Shown: positions 37,063 to 46,669, numbered from the stretch's first letter. The stretch: DNA of 64,000 nt from Caldilineaceae bacterium (GCA_019637645.1 JAHBVH010000018.1:45623-109622), one strand, 5' to 3'. Numbers and translations: made by a program. Notes: generated from the sequence alone by a model not told the origin.

Positions 37063-39438
37063 CTACCCCTTCTGGCTGACGGGCTGTGGCTGTCGACAAT
37101 AACTTTCAATGAGATAGAATAACCGCTGCAAACTGACAGGCTTACTAAGATATTCATCGGCCCCAGCCGCTAGACAACGGTCACGATCGCCAGGCATGGC
37201 TAGCGCAGTCAGTACCACAATCGGGACATTTTGTAAGATTACTTCTTTACGCACTTGCTGCATAACAGCTAGCCCATCCAATCCTGGCATTTGAATATCC
37301 ATTAAAATCAGATCTGGTTTTGTCTCGCGCAGTTGGGCCAGGGCATCAATGCCATTGTGCGCGACTTTCACTTCATAGCCGTGTGCTTGCAGATAATCAG
37401 CCAACGTATAGGCATTGGTTTCATTGTCTTCCACCACAAAGACTTTGTGCTGCGCAGGCTTGACGCTCAGTGATGACCACGGCTGTTCATCATGGGGCTT
37501 GAGCGCCAGGGGCAAGGTGGCCCGCGGCGCGCTCATCCAGAGATTGGTCGCGGATAAGGGGAGTTGATCTTGCGTTTGCCAAGGCAGCGAAACGATAAAT
37601 TGACTACCTTGCCCAACTTCACTGCTCACACTCACACTGCCGCCATGCAATTTTGTCATCCGATAGACCAATGCAAGCCCAAGCCCAGAGCCATCATATT
37701 GGCGTGCTAGACGTGAATCGAGTTGGACAAAGGGTTCAAAAAGGCGCGCCATATCGGCCTGAGCGATCCCCACACCATTATCCCAAACGACAAACTGCAC
37801 CACTTCCTCGTTGGCATCACCCTGAACCCGCAACCCGATCTGCCCACCATTCGGCGTAAATTTTACAGCATTACTGAGCAGGTTAACCAAAATCTGTTTT
37901 AAGCGTCGCTCATCACCATAGACCAGCCGGACGGTCGGGTCAAGTTCTAAAGTGAGCGTTTGCTGTCGGCGCACCGCGGATTGTTTGATAAAGTTCAGAG
38001 CAGATTGGCAGAGCGCATCGACAGGTACAGGCCCCGCTTCCAATTTCAGTTTACCCGCATCAATCTTAGAGACATCTAAGACATCGTTGATCAGAGAAAG
38101 CAGATGACGGCCACTTTCCTCAATATTGACTAGGGCCCGTTTTTGGCGCAGCGTCAGCCCGCCATAGATTTGTTCTTGTAGCGCTTCGGAAAGGCCCAGA
38201 ATGGTGTTGAGCGGGGTGCGCAATTCATGGCTCATGCTCGCCATGAATTCATCTTTTAAACGAGCCGCGCGTTCAAGCTCGGCATTGGCTTCGCGGAGAT
38301 CAGCGGTTCGCTCGGCCACCCGTTGGGCCAAGAGTTCATGCTCATTTTGCAGGGCCTGCTCCATTTCCTGACGGCGTGTAATATCACGCAAGGTCAAGAG
38401 GTGACCATTGAGTTGATGGCGGCGACTACGCAACTCTGAGACGCTCAGTTCAAGATAACATGGCTCCGGCGCAGGCCATTGCAGTTCAAATACCAACGGC
38501 GTGCCGCTGTTTGGTTCCTGCAAGACTTGCTTCAAGGCCGCTACACCGGACCATTGGGCCAATAGCTGCTCGACCGCTAGGTTCGTTGCTGCTTCTTTGG
38601 AACAGCCGATCAATTGGGCAGCAGCAGGATTCAGGTCGATCACTACATTTTTTTGGTTGAGCACAATGACACCCTCATGCATCTGGGCAAAGATCGCAGT
38701 ATGGGCAGCAGGAATGAGATCCCAGAGTTCAAAGCGAAAGGCAAACCAGCCAACGGCAATGCTCATGGTCACGAGCGCAAAAGGCGTTAGATTGATCGGT
38801 AACGGGTTTAGCCCTAACAGATACACCGCATTAGCCATAATCGGCGCAAAGATGCCGCCTACGAGCAAGATGACTTGACCACGGGAGAGGGTCGATGATT
38901 CACGCCGGAGCAGCCGCATGGCAATAAACATGGAGAGCAGGACGAGGCTATAGGTGTAGATGGTATGCAAATAGAAGCCAGGGGCGCGGTCCAATACCAA
39001 CAAGGGCAGCCCGGCGTCCGTACTGACGGCAATGGTACGCCAGAGCAGATGATGGGGAGCCGTCATTCCCGGTAAGATGCGATCATTCGTCCAGGTCAGT
39101 AATGTGTAGAGAATGGGCTCGATCAATAAGAGCCCGATCCACAGGCGCATGCGCGTGGCGCGGCGCTCCTCTTGCTGCAACAAAAAGATTAACCAAAAAG
39201 CCGGTAGAAGCGAAGAAGCCATATAGATCAGGGAATGCCAGGGGAGCTTACCAGCAAGGGTATTGTTCATCACTTCAAAGGCATAGGCAAAGGACCATAA
39301 GGCAACGCTGGCAACGGCGATCATAAATGCCCGCGCGCCTGGTTCGCCAATGCGCTGCCAGGCAAGCAAAAGGAGGGCGACGGCCACTGTTGATCCCAAA
39401 AGCAACGGAATGGCGAAGTAGGTGGCTTGTTGATGCAT
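37063..39438 (-). CDS. Hybrid histidine kinase with 7TM-type sensor, PAS and receiver
   Basis: The protein has 791 residues. About seven membrane helices fill residues 8-240 in the pattern of the histidine-kinase 7TM module. A PAS domain (about 250-360) and a coiled coil follow, then HisKA with His404 (SMSHELRTPLN), a HATPase (VNLLSNAVKFTPNGG, DNGVGIA, GSGLGLALVYRM) and a C-terminal receiver with phospho-acceptor Asp714 (LILMDIQMPGLDG). The receiver has Thr and Lys in place. It should autophosphorylate and pass the phosphate to its own receiver. No output gene is adjacent. No good ribosome binding site precedes the start; near-repeats (ACTTGTGATTGA, twice) lie there. Confidence 0.93.
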   Translation of the reverse strand: MHQQATYFAIPLLLGSTVAVALLLLAWQRIGEPGARAFMIAVASVALWSFAYAFEVMNNTLAGKLPWHSLIYMASSLLPAFWLIFLLQQEERRATRMRLWIGLLLIEPILYTLLTWTNDRILPGMTAPHHLLWRTIAVSTDAGLPLLVLDRAPGFYLHTIYTYSLVLLSMFIAMRLLRRESSTLSRGQVILLVGGIFAPIMANAVYLLGLNPLPINLTPFALVTMSIAVGWFAFRFELWDLIPAAHTAIFAQMHEGVIVLNQKNVVIDLNPAAAQLIGCSKEAATNLAVEQLLAQWSGVAALKQVLQEPNSGTPLVFELQWPAPEPCYLELSVSELRSRRHQLNGHLLTLRDITRRQEMEQALQNEHELLAQRVAERTADLREANAELERAARLKDEFMASMSHELRTPLNTILGLSEALQEQIYGGLTLRQKRALVNIEESGRHLLSLINDVLDVSKIDAGKLKLEAGPVPVDALCQSALNFIKQSAVRRQQTLTLELDPTVRLVYGDERRLKQILVNLLSNAVKFTPNGGQIGLRVQGDANEEVVQFVVWDNGVGIAQADMARLFEPFVQLDSRLARQYDGSGLGLALVYRMTKLHGGSVSVSSEVGQGSQFIVSLPWQTQDQLPLSATNLWMSAPRATLPLALKPHDEQPWSSLSVKPAQHKVFVVEDNETNAYTLADYLQAHGYEVKVAHNGIDALAQLRETKPDLILMDIQMPGLDGLAVMQQVRKEVILQNVPIVVLTALAMPGDRDRCLAAGADEYLSKPVSLQRLFYLIESYCRQPQPVSQKG

Positions 39439-39873
39439 ACTTGACGCTACTTGTGATTGATGCGACTTGTGATTGACGCTAAGGAGAGAAACCCTTCAAG
39501 CTGAAAAGTTTGACGAAGTATCGTCTCTCGTATACGATACACTAAATTCGATCAGGTTGCTTGACGGAAGTTTTACACTCTGATTACAATCTTCTAACGT
39601 TGTTCTACCACCCTATGTTAATCAGAAGATTATGTGAGCCAGAAGATACGTCCAACAGCCCGGACAGCAGGGAAAGCAAAGGTCAATGACACAAGCAAGC
39701 TGCCAAACCAACAGAGACTGTCCCGTTTGCCCCAAAGCTTGGGCCTGAGCAGGTAGGCTTGGGTACGTATACTCGAATGCTTGGATAAAGTAGCAGCAGT
39801 GGCAGGTGTCGGCAACAGCCCAATCTCTTTAGCAAGTGAGATCACAGATTCAGCAAAGAAACAACACGACCTG

Positions 39874-39905
39874 AGAGCTGTCAAGTTCTGAAGACTGACA
39901 GCTCT
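39874..39905. repeat. Family-1 palindrome, degenerate
   Basis: AGAGCTGTCA and TGACAGCTCT are inverted around AGTTCTGAAGAC. The right arm is shared with the next hairpin, so the two structures compete. Confidence 0.7.
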
Positions 39906-39952
39906 TTCGTTGCGGTTGCGGGGTGGTTACCCCGCAACCGCAACGAAAGAGC
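39901..39952. repeat. 24-bp perfect inverted repeat
   Basis: The arms 39901-39924 and 39929-39952 (starting GCTCTTTCGTTGCGGTTGCG) are perfectly complementary around GGTT. There is no U-run. It lies about 200 bp before sufE. Confidence 0.85.
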
Positions 39953-40155
39953 AAGTAGATATGTCCCTCCTACATGCTCCCGAGATGGTTACCGGTCAGC
40001 CATTTAAATTATATATTAGATAGTAGATATCCTACGAAATCGACTTACAACTCATACAAACTTACAGTAGCCGCTAACAGTAAAGCGTACGATAAAAAAG
40101 AGACGCTTACGCTTTGGCAGCTACTTATCCAGATCAATCAGTGACCGGAGGTGTC

Positions 40156-40608
40156 ATGTCAGAAACAGGTGTTGAAGAAAAAATTAAAAAGTGCCCACCT
40201 GCGCTTCAAGCGATTATTACTGAATTTCGTGAGGCCCTGCCACGCGAGCGGCTTGAATTGCTGTTGGAATATGCAGACGATCTACCCGACCTGCCAGCAC
40301 GGCTTCATGAAAAGCGGGACAACATGGAACAGATCCATGAATGTCAAGCCGCGGTCTTTCTGCATACAGAAATCAACAATGGTGTCGTTAGTTTTTATTT
40401 GGATATCCCGCGTGAATCCCCAACCGTGCGCGGCTATGCCAGCATTTTGGTGGCTGGCCTGAATGGTGCCAGCCCAACCGCGGTGCAAACAACGCCCGAA
40501 GATGTTTATATGCTCCTCGGGCTACACGAGGCGATTACGCCACAGCGCCTACGTGGCCTGCACGCCGTCATGGTTTATATGAAACGCCAAGTCCAACGCT
40601 TACAGTAA
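40156..40608 (+). CDS. sufE: SufE-family sulfur acceptor
   Basis: The protein has 150 residues and is cytoplasmic. SufE takes sulfur from the cysteine desulfurase SufS and hands it to the Fe-S assembly scaffold. The family core is present: [16 protein letters not shown], then the reactive loop with Cys63 ([11 protein letters not shown]), [16 protein letters not shown] and a C-terminal helix pair. GGAGG lies 4 nt before ATG 40156; an upstream in-frame start is not supported. No sufS or other suf gene is in the window. It is 27 nt from the aminotransferase, so they may be co-transcribed. Confidence 0.93.
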   Translation: MSETGVEEKIKKCPPALQAIITEFREALPRERLELLLEYADDLPDLPARLHEKRDNMEQIHECQAAVFLHTEINNGVVSFYLDIPRESPTVRGYASILVAGLNGASPTAVQTTPEDVYMLLGLHEAITPQRLRGLHAVMVYMKRQVQRLQ

Positions 40609-40635
40609 CCGAAACGCTTTCAAATGGAGTCAGCC

Positions 40636-41814
40636 ATGCGTCCAGCCAAAGTTGTCTCGCAGTTTGGTGAATCAATTATCCGCGAAATGACCCGCGTCGC
40701 CATTCAACACGGCGCGATCAACCTTAGCCAAGGGTATCCAGACTTTGACCCCGACCCGACGGTTGTACAAGCCGCCGTCAACGCCATCACGGGTGGAGTC
40801 AACCAATATACGATCACGTGGGGATACCCAGCCCTGCGCCAAAAGCTAGCCGAAATCTATACCCAGCAGCTTGGTTGGCCGGTCAATCCCGACGTTCATG
40901 TAACGGTCACCTGTGGCGTCACCGAAGGGATTGTTGCAGCCCAACATGCGCTGCTTGATCCAGGGGATGAACTGCTTGTCATTGAACCAGCCCACGAAAA
41001 CTTTCGTCCCGCCGCCATGATGGTTGGGGCGAAGGCCGTTGCCGTTCCGCTCGAGGCGCCCGGCTACCGGCTCGACAAAGCGCGCTTGGCCGCGGCCATC
41101 ACCCCGCGCACCCGCGCCATTGTGCTCAATACGCCCCATAATCCCACTGGTCGCGTCTTTGATACTGAAGAAATTCAGGGGCTCACCGAGTTGGTCCTAC
41201 AGCATGACCTAGTGCTCATCACCGACGAGATCTATAATCAGATTCTATACGATGGACGTGTCCATGTTGCACCTGGCAGCCTAGAACCCTTGCGTGATCG
41301 AACCGTTACTGTGGGCGGGATGAGCAAAACGTTTGCGATCACGGGTTGGCGGCTTGGCTATGTCATTACGCCTGATCCGTTGGCAGCCGCGGTGCGCCGC
41401 GTGCATGACTACACGACAATCTGTGCACCGACGCCCCTCCAAGCCGCCGCGGTCACGGCGCTCAATCTGCCCGCGAGCTACTATGCCAACATGACCCGCG
41501 ACTATCATCAGCGCCGCGACGTAATGATGGGGTATTTGGAAGAGAATGGCTTTATTGCCAATCTGCCAGAAGGGGCCTATTACACCATGGCCGACTTTTC
41601 CCAGCTCGATATTCCCCAAGCCGCCTGGGATGATGTCGAATTTGCCCTTTGGATGACAAAGGAGATCGGGGTTGCCGTTGTGCCGGGTAGTAAGTTCTAT
41701 TCAACCCCCGGGCACGGCACCAAGCATGTCCGCTTCGCGTTTCCGAAACGGTTAGAAACCCTCCACGAAGCAGGGAAGCGGCTTGCGCGTATGCATCAAC
41801 TACCGCGGTCGTAG
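40636..41814 (+). CDS. Class I PLP-dependent aminotransferase
   Basis: The protein has 392 residues. The PLP lysine is Lys231 (GGMSKTFAITGWRLGY). LNTPHNPTGRVF and ITDEIYNQILYDG carry the cofactor Asn and Asp/Tyr, and the late Arg is in HVRFAFPK. The closest groups by pattern are methionine/kynurenine/aspartate aminotransferases of subgroup I-gamma; the amino acid specificity cannot be fixed here. Start 40636 is chosen because GGAG lies 6 nt upstream, in preference to ATG 40624. Confidence 0.93.
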   Translation: MRPAKVVSQFGESIIREMTRVAIQHGAINLSQGYPDFDPDPTVVQAAVNAITGGVNQYTITWGYPALRQKLAEIYTQQLGWPVNPDVHVTVTCGVTEGIVAAQHALLDPGDELLVIEPAHENFRPAAMMVGAKAVAVPLEAPGYRLDKARLAAAITPRTRAIVLNTPHNPTGRVFDTEEIQGLTELVLQHDLVLITDEIYNQILYDGRVHVAPGSLEPLRDRTVTVGGMSKTFAITGWRLGYVITPDPLAAAVRRVHDYTTICAPTPLQAAAVTALNLPASYYANMTRDYHQRRDVMMGYLEENGFIANLPEGAYYTMADFSQLDIPQAAWDDVEFALWMTKEIGVAVVPGSKFYSTPGHGTKHVRFAFPKRLETLHEAGKRLARMHQLPRS

Positions 41815-41845
41815 TAATCGGCGTCGTTCCCTAGCAGCGTCCCTA

Positions 41846-41961
41846 ATGAAGGGTAACCACTAAATTCGGTAAATCAGCGCGGATTGAAATCAGCGCCGGC
41901 TCGGTCAAGCGGCGCGAAAGCACACGAGTAAGGTCTACCGCTTTCATTGCTTACCCTTCAT
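41846..41961. mobile_element. MITE-like 116-bp element with terminal inverted repeats
   Basis: The ends ATGAAGGGTAA (41846-41856) and TTACCCTTCAT (41951-41961) are perfect 11-bp inverted repeats. The inside holds CACTAAATTCGGTAA, seen also at 5826-5841, and CAGCGCCGG. It has no coding capacity. It lies between the aminotransferase and terC. Confidence 0.5.
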
Positions 41962-42051
41962 CAGGGCGGTGCGATCTTTGAACAGGGTACTCATTCTCAC
42001 TCGCGCATCAGCTTTTTCTTTTTAGTTTTGCTAAGCACAAGGACGGTATGT

Positions 42052-42933
42052 ATGGAAGAGTTGTTTTCACCTAATAATTTGGTGGCGTTGTTGACTCTTT
42101 TGGCTCTCGAAGTTGTTCTAGGCATTGACAATGTCATCTTTATTGCCATCTTGTCGGCCAAATTGCCTGTTGAGCAGCAGGCACGTGCCCGCACCGTAGG
42201 CATTAGCCTAGCGGTGATCACGCGGATCCTCCTCTTGTTTGGGATTAGCTGGATTATGACCCTAACCCAGCCGCTCATCAACATCTTTAACAACGAGTTG
42301 TCGGGCCGCGATCTTATCCTATTGGTCGGCGGGCTCTTCTTGATTGGCAAGAGCACCTACGAGATCCATGAAAAGCTCGAAGCCGCAGAACATAGTCGAG
42401 CCGCCAAAACACTGGCTACGTTTACAGCCGTGATCGTCCAGATTGTGCTGGTTGACATCGTCTTTTCACTGGATTCCGTGATCACCGCCGTAGGCATTTC
42501 CAATCACATTGAGATTATGGTCACCGCGGTCGTAATTGCGGCGGTCGTTATGCTGACCTTTGCCGGTGCCATCAGCGGCTTTGTCGAACGGCATCCCACC
42601 ATGAAGGTGCTCGCCCTGGCCTTCTTAATCCTCATTGGCTCTATGCTAGTCATTGAAGGGTGGAATGCGGAAGCCGCGCATGAACTGCAGCTCAAGAATT
42701 ATGCCTATTTTGCCATGGCCTTCTCCTTCCTGGTGGAAATGGTTAACCTCCGATTGCGCAAGCAGGCCAAAGAGCCAGTCCAACTCCACAATCAACCAAC
42801 CATCAATCAGGTACAACTAGCCATGGCGTCATCAGCCGCCGGTACAGGCACCGCAACCCCGGCCGCGACAGCTCCCCGCCCAAGCGCGGCCCAGCCACGG
42901 CCCAATGCGAATAAGCGCCGGAAGAAACGGTAA
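42052..42933 (+). CDS. TerC-family membrane protein
   Basis: The protein has 293 residues with about seven membrane helices. The two conserved acidic motifs [13 protein letters not shown] (helix 1) and [14 protein letters not shown] (helix 5) are intact, with NF/NVI-type neighbours. Members are tied to tellurite resistance and, in recent work on other bacteria, to metal export during protein secretion. The C-terminal 45 residues are Ala/Thr/Pro-rich and end in a basic cluster (NANKRRKKR). ATG 42052 is chosen with AAGGA upstream; the frame is open back to a TTG at 41947 inside the inverted-repeat element. Confidence 0.92.
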   Translation: MEELFSPNNLVALLTLLALEVVLGIDNVIFIAILSAKLPVEQQARARTVGISLAVITRILLLFGISWIMTLTQPLINIFNNELSGRDLILLVGGLFLIGKSTYEIHEKLEAAEHSRAAKTLATFTAVIVQIVLVDIVFSLDSVITAVGISNHIEIMVTAVVIAAVVMLTFAGAISGFVERHPTMKVLALAFLILIGSMLVIEGWNAEAAHELQLKNYAYFAMAFSFLVEMVNLRLRKQAKEPVQLHNQPTINQVQLAMASSAAGTGTATPAATAPRPSAAQPRPNANKRRKKR

Positions 42934-42941
42934 ACGGACTC

Positions 42942-43928
42942 ATGCCGAAGACGAGTGTAGATTTTCTCACGCGGACGCTACCAACACCGCTTGTGCTAGC
43001 AAGTGGCATTTGGGGAACAACAGTCAGCTTGCTTGAACGTGCCGCGCAAGAGGGCTGTGGCGCAGTCACCGCCAAAAGCTGTGGCCCGGCCCCAAGAACG
43101 GGGCATGTGAACCCGACCTGCCTCGATTGGGGCCACGGCCTGATCAATGCCATCGGGTTAGCCAATCCAGGGGCCGAAGCCGAAGTGAGTTTGCTGACCC
43201 AAGCCAAACAGGCCCTTGCCCCCTATGAGACTGCCTTGATCGCCAGCATCTTTGCGGGGCCGCCAGCCGAGTTTGGGGAGGTGGCAGCGGCCATTGCCCA
43301 AGCGCAACCCGATTTTATTGAGGTGAACATCTCGTGCCCCAATGTCCATAGCGATTTTGGCGAACCCTACGCCGGCGATCCCGATGCAGCGGCAGAGGTT
43401 ACAGGCTATGTCAAACGGGCCGTAGCCACCTATGGCATTCCGGTGATCGTCAAACTCGCCCCCAATGTTTCGAGCATTGCCCGCATTGCAAGGGCGGTGG
43501 TACAGGCCGGGGCCGACGCGCTTTGTGTGGTCAACACCATGCCAGGCTTGATCATTGATGCAGAAAGTGGGCAGGCAATTTTGGCGAATCGGAGTGGTGG
43601 GCTGAGCGGCCCCATGCTAAAGCCGATTGCCTTAAAGTGTGTCTATGATGTCTACCGAGCGTGTCCCGGTGTTCCTATTATTGGTACGGGCGGGGTCAAT
43701 AGCGGTCAGGATGTGATCGAAATGATCATGGCCGGGGCGACCACCGTTGGCGTTGGCAGCGCGCTCTATTATCGGGGGGCAACCGCTCTCAGCCAGATCA
43801 AAGCGGAAATGATCGACTGGCTTGTCCAGCATCAGGTTGAGGATCTAAATAGCTTACGCGGCTTGGTCCATCGTGAGCCAGTCTATGCTACCGTCCCCAG
43901 TGGCGCGCCCGTTCCTGCCGTCCACTAA
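42942..43928 (+). CDS. pyrD: Dihydroorotate dehydrogenase, class 1
   Basis: The protein has 328 residues, binds FMN and is cytoplasmic. It oxidises dihydroorotate to orotate in pyrimidine synthesis. The class 1 catalytic Cys lies in [15 protein letters not shown]-site segments [38 protein letters not shown] and [10 protein letters not shown] are present. The NAD-linked class 1B subgroup is likely, but no PyrK partner is seen nearby. It follows terC by 8 nt, so the pair is probably co-transcribed. It ends before a perfect palindrome. Confidence 0.95.
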   Translation: MPKTSVDFLTRTLPTPLVLASGIWGTTVSLLERAAQEGCGAVTAKSCGPAPRTGHVNPTCLDWGHGLINAIGLANPGAEAEVSLLTQAKQALAPYETALIASIFAGPPAEFGEVAAAIAQAQPDFIEVNISCPNVHSDFGEPYAGDPDAAAEVTGYVKRAVATYGIPVIVKLAPNVSSIARIARAVVQAGADALCVVNTMPGLIIDAESGQAILANRSGGLSGPMLKPIALKCVYDVYRACPGVPIIGTGGVNSGQDVIEMIMAGATTVGVGSALYYRGATALSQIKAEMIDWLVQHQVEDLNSLRGLVHREPVYATVPSGAPVPAVH

Positions 43929-43950
43929 GTAGTCTCTATCCGCCATCCCC

Positions 43951-43983
43951 AACCCTGTCAGGTTTTGAAAACCTGACAGGGTT
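43951..43983. terminator. Family-1 palindrome between convergent pyrD and sigma-like gene
   Basis: AACCCTGTCAGGTTTT and its complement (43968-43983) pair perfectly over 16 bp around one G. It lies 22 nt after the pyrD stop and 44 nt before the stop at 44028 of the minus-strand gene. Confidence 0.85.
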
Positions 43984-44027
43984 CTGAGATAGCACCCCGC
44001 TTGCGGATCTTCTGCCTGGCTTGGCAG

Positions 44028-44672
44028 CTAGAGCTCTCGCATCGCTTGTTCCGTGCGCGCCGCCGACTCATAGTGTAAGCGAAAAAGATATTTGACAAGC
44101 CACTCTTCTGAGTGGCCAACAATGGCAGCAATGTCGGCGGTTGTAATCCCACAGAGGTAGTGGAGAAGTAGCACTTGTTGGAATTCTGGTGTGAACTTGG
44201 ATAGGAAGGCAAGAAATGTCGCTGCTTCCGTAGCAGCCATGTCAGCTTCGGGGATCACCGGCAACGCATGGTGACGAATGGGATCAGCATTTTCGGCACG
44301 ATAGCGGAGTACTTGTTGGTGGGCAATCGAAAATATGAGGATGGTCAGATTCGTAACGGGGAGTGAACCAACCAACGTTTGGACCAATTCCGAAAAAATT
44401 GAACTGGTTAAGGCTTGGGCTTCGGCCTCTGTAGCGACATTATATATGACATAGCTATAGACTCGCTCATTCCACCGATCCACGACTTGCGTCCAGGCGG
44501 CTGGATCGCCCGTACAGAGCCGACGAACCAATGCCGCTTCTTGATGGATAGGCACAGGCGCTTTTTTACGCACGCGTGATAGAGGCAGAGTAAATTGTCG
44601 GTGCATCGGAACGCTTTGTCTACTGCGCTGGATTGGGGTCTCAGTTAAAGAAACTGTAATCGATATATACAC
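44028..44672 (-). CDS. Sigma-70-family (ECF-like) factor
   Basis: The protein has 214 residues and no membrane segment. Residues about 40-110 (LVRRLCTGDPAAWTQVVDRW, later TEAEAQALTSSIFSELV) resemble sigma region 2. Residues about 150-205 (FLSKFTPEFQQVLLLHYLCG, TADIAAIVGHSEEWLVKYLF) resemble the region 4 helix-turn-helix. Conservation in region 2 is weak, so it may be a divergent member. The start is taken as GTG 44672, but no clear ribosome binding site is seen; Met at about residue 23 is an alternative. No anti-sigma gene is adjacent. Confidence 0.7.
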   Translation of the reverse strand: MYISITVSLTETPIQRSRQSVPMHRQFTLPLSRVRKKAPVPIHQEAALVRRLCTGDPAAWTQVVDRWNERVYSYVIYNVATEAEAQALTSSIFSELVQTLVGSLPVTNLTILIFSIAHQQVLRYRAENADPIRHHALPVIPEADMAATEAATFLAFLSKFTPEFQQVLLLHYLCGITTADIAAIVGHSEEWLVKYLFRLHYESAARTEQAMREL

Positions 44673-44823
44673 CCAATGACGTATCTATGTAAAAAAAGTT
44701 ACGCCAAATATTTTATTTCTCAAAAACAGAAGTCTTATTCCGACAAAGCGACTGAGGATTAGAGACTGGAGATCGGAAATTGAGCTTGGATGTGATAGTT
44801 GCTTACGGCATAAGGCCAAACAG

Positions 44824-44858
44824 AAAAAGCTCCTACCGGTGAGCGGTAGGAGCTTTTT
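44824..44858 (-). terminator. Terminator after the small membrane protein gene
   Basis: AAAAAGCTCCTACCG (44824-44838) and its complement (44844-44858) form a 15-bp stem with A/T runs, about 95 nt beyond the minus-strand stop at 44952. Confidence 0.85.
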
Positions 44859-44951
44859 GACGATTGTCATATAATTTTCAGGGGATGCAAGTAAAGATAG
44901 GAAGCGACTTGGCTATATATGCCCGAATGCTCTGACGCTTATGGAACGCCA

Positions 44952-45143
44952 TTATCCATTGAGGGCCAAATTCGTTTTCCCCTCTAGCGGGTTGCCGGTC
45001 GTTTCCGGTGGTGTTGAGAGTAGCGTTGTCTCTAAGCGTTGATGTGCTTTATCCGCACGTGCAGCCGCTACGCAGGTTGCGTAGAAAAGTAAGGAAGCGA
45101 CGAGCGAAACAGCAAGATAGCCCCAAAATATCCACATCATCAT
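44952..45143 (-). CDS. Small single-pass membrane protein (63 aa)
   Basis: It starts MMMWIFWGYLAVSLVASLLF, a single membrane helix of about 22 residues. A polar tail follows with an amphipathic Ala/Arg/Glu helix. The first of three Met codons (45143) has GGGGGAGG about 10 nt upstream; a longer frame from 45161 would start before that site. The matching terminator supports a real transcript. The family is not recognised. Confidence 0.6.
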   Translation of the reverse strand: MMMWIFWGYLAVSLVASLLFYATCVAAARADKAHQRLETTLLSTPPETTGNPLEGKTNLALNG

Positions 45144-45703
45144 TCCTTTAGCCTCCCCCAATGGCTTCTTTTATGCCTGGTCATCGTGTTGACAAAAGCA
45201 GTGATCAAGCCTAAATTTTCCAATGCACTTTTGCGCAAAGTTATCTGCTGCCTTGTCTACTTCTTTGTACACTCTTTACAGGTTATTGGCTGAGCGGCTC
45301 TTCGGTTCTTCACCTTGGTTCTTCACCTTGGTTCTTCACCTTGGTTCTTTATCTTGGTTCTTCACCAAGGTATCTGCCTTTGCGTAACCGAGAGTGGGCA
45401 AAACGCTCATCTATGCTTACGCTAGTGCAGATAGGCAGGGCTTCTATGTTGCTCAAGATAACCACCAGTTGATGCAATGAGTTATACAACAACTTGCAAC
45501 TGCTGACCGGTCTAATGTTGGCTATCACTATCGAATAGAGTATCATAAATTTTAATCATTTGCATCGCGACAAACGTACAGTTCTTTAACGCAAGTTACT
45601 TTACTCCCACACAATTTTCATACGTCTGATGCCGTGCTACCCTACGACGAATGGACGCATAGATAAGGTCTTGATGACCGTTGGAAAGTGAGCTTTACCG
45701 TTC
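45144..45703. other. Intergenic region with a 13-bp tandem repeat
   Basis: No gene is supported. The tandem array at 45304-45368 is the only notable feature. The upstream region of nudC is AT-rich with GGAAAG near 45684. Confidence 0.65.
45304..45368. repeat. Five tandem 13-bp units
   Basis: GGTTCTTCACCTT is present three times exactly (45304-45342), then as GGTTCTTTATCTT and as a partial GGTTCTTCACC. Lengths are constant with no spacers, so it is not CRISPR. Confidence 0.9.
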
Positions 45704-46669
45704 ATGGATCATTATTCTCGTTCTGCCCTCAACTTTTTTGCGGCCAATCCGTTGGATCGGATGGTCGAGAAACGGCGCCATCGTGAGTGGTTAGCAGCCC
45801 AATTGGATGCGGCAACGAGTCGCTTTGTACCCGTGTGGCGCATGCAAAATCTCTTTCAGGATGCCCACGCGGCAACGGCGCGCCTCCTGACAGCCCAAGA
45901 GCTACCCCAAGCCTTAGCCCCAGAGGCTGTTACCCTTTTAGGTTCGTACCAGGGCGTAACCTATTTTGCCGTGGATGTCGAAGAAGATGTGGCCGAAACA
46001 CCCCCTGATTGGGTAACCACGTTAGGCACGCTGCGGGATCTACGCATGGTCGGCACAGCCGTTGATCCCATGATCGGCGCACTCCTAGCCTACGCGCGCG
46101 CGATGATCTACTGGGAACGACGGCATCGCTTCTGTGGCGACTGCGGCCACCCAACGAGCAGACGCGAAGGAGGGTTTGTCCGCTTCTGCACCAATGAAGC
46201 CTGTGGCAAACAGATCTTTCCACGGACAGACCCCGCCATTATTGTACTTGTCCAGTCCGAAGATCGCTGTTTGCTCGCGCGCCAAGCCAGTTGGCCGCCA
46301 GGGCGATATTCTGTTATTGCCGGTTTCGTCGAGCCAGGGGAAAGCTTGGAAGACGCCGTCAAGCGCGAGATACGCGAAGAGACGAGCATTGAAGTCGAAG
46401 CAATTCACTACCATTCTTCACAGCCGTGGCCCTTTCCCAGCTCGCTTATGTTGGGTTTTATGGCCACCGCCACCACAACCGCGTTCAATCTCTACGATAA
46501 TGAATTAGAAGACGCACGTTGGCTGACGCGTGCCCAACTGACGGCCGAGATTCAGGCTGGAACGCTCAAACTTCCCACGAGCCTTTCGATTTCGCGCCGC
46601 CTGATCGAAACGTGGTTTGATGCTGGTGATCAAGGCCCCTTGCGCGCAATTGCGCCCGACACTTGGTAA
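45704..46669 (+). CDS. nudC: NAD(+) diphosphatase NudC
   Basis: The protein has 321 residues and hydrolyses NADH/NAD to NMN and AMP; family members also remove NAD caps from RNA. The zinc ribbon has four Cys (FCGDCGHP, FCTNEACGKQ). The Nudix box runs GFVEPGESLEDAVKREIREE. The NudC-specific SQPWPFPSSLMLGF follows. The box ends EETSIEV, so the usual Gly is Ser. Start 45704 has only a weak GGAAAG upstream. It precedes the dehydrogenase by 70 nt. Confidence 0.95.
   Translation: MDHYSRSALNFFAANPLDRMVEKRRHREWLAAQLDAATSRFVPVWRMQNLFQDAHAATARLLTAQELPQALAPEAVTLLGSYQGVTYFAVDVEEDVAETPPDWVTTLGTLRDLRMVGTAVDPMIGALLAYARAMIYWERRHRFCGDCGHPTSRREGGFVRFCTNEACGKQIFPRTDPAIIVLVQSEDRCLLARQASWPPGRYSVIAGFVEPGESLEDAVKREIREETSIEVEAIHYHSSQPWPFPSSLMLGFMATATTTAFNLYDNELEDARWLTRAQLTAEIQAGTLKLPTSLSISRRLIETWFDAGDQGPLRAIAPDTW

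Larger units (their letters stand above)
39439..40155. other. Intergenic region with two stacked hairpins
   Basis: No credible gene is seen. An open frame on the minus strand at 39630-39884 starts at a TTG inside the palindrome and is not supported. The hairpins are at 39874-39905 and 39901-39952. GGAGG at 40147-40151 serves sufE. Confidence 0.65.

Noticed and set aside
39630..39884. 84-codon minus-strand ORF with a hydrophobic end
   Set aside because: It starts at a TTG inside a palindrome, without a ribosome binding site.
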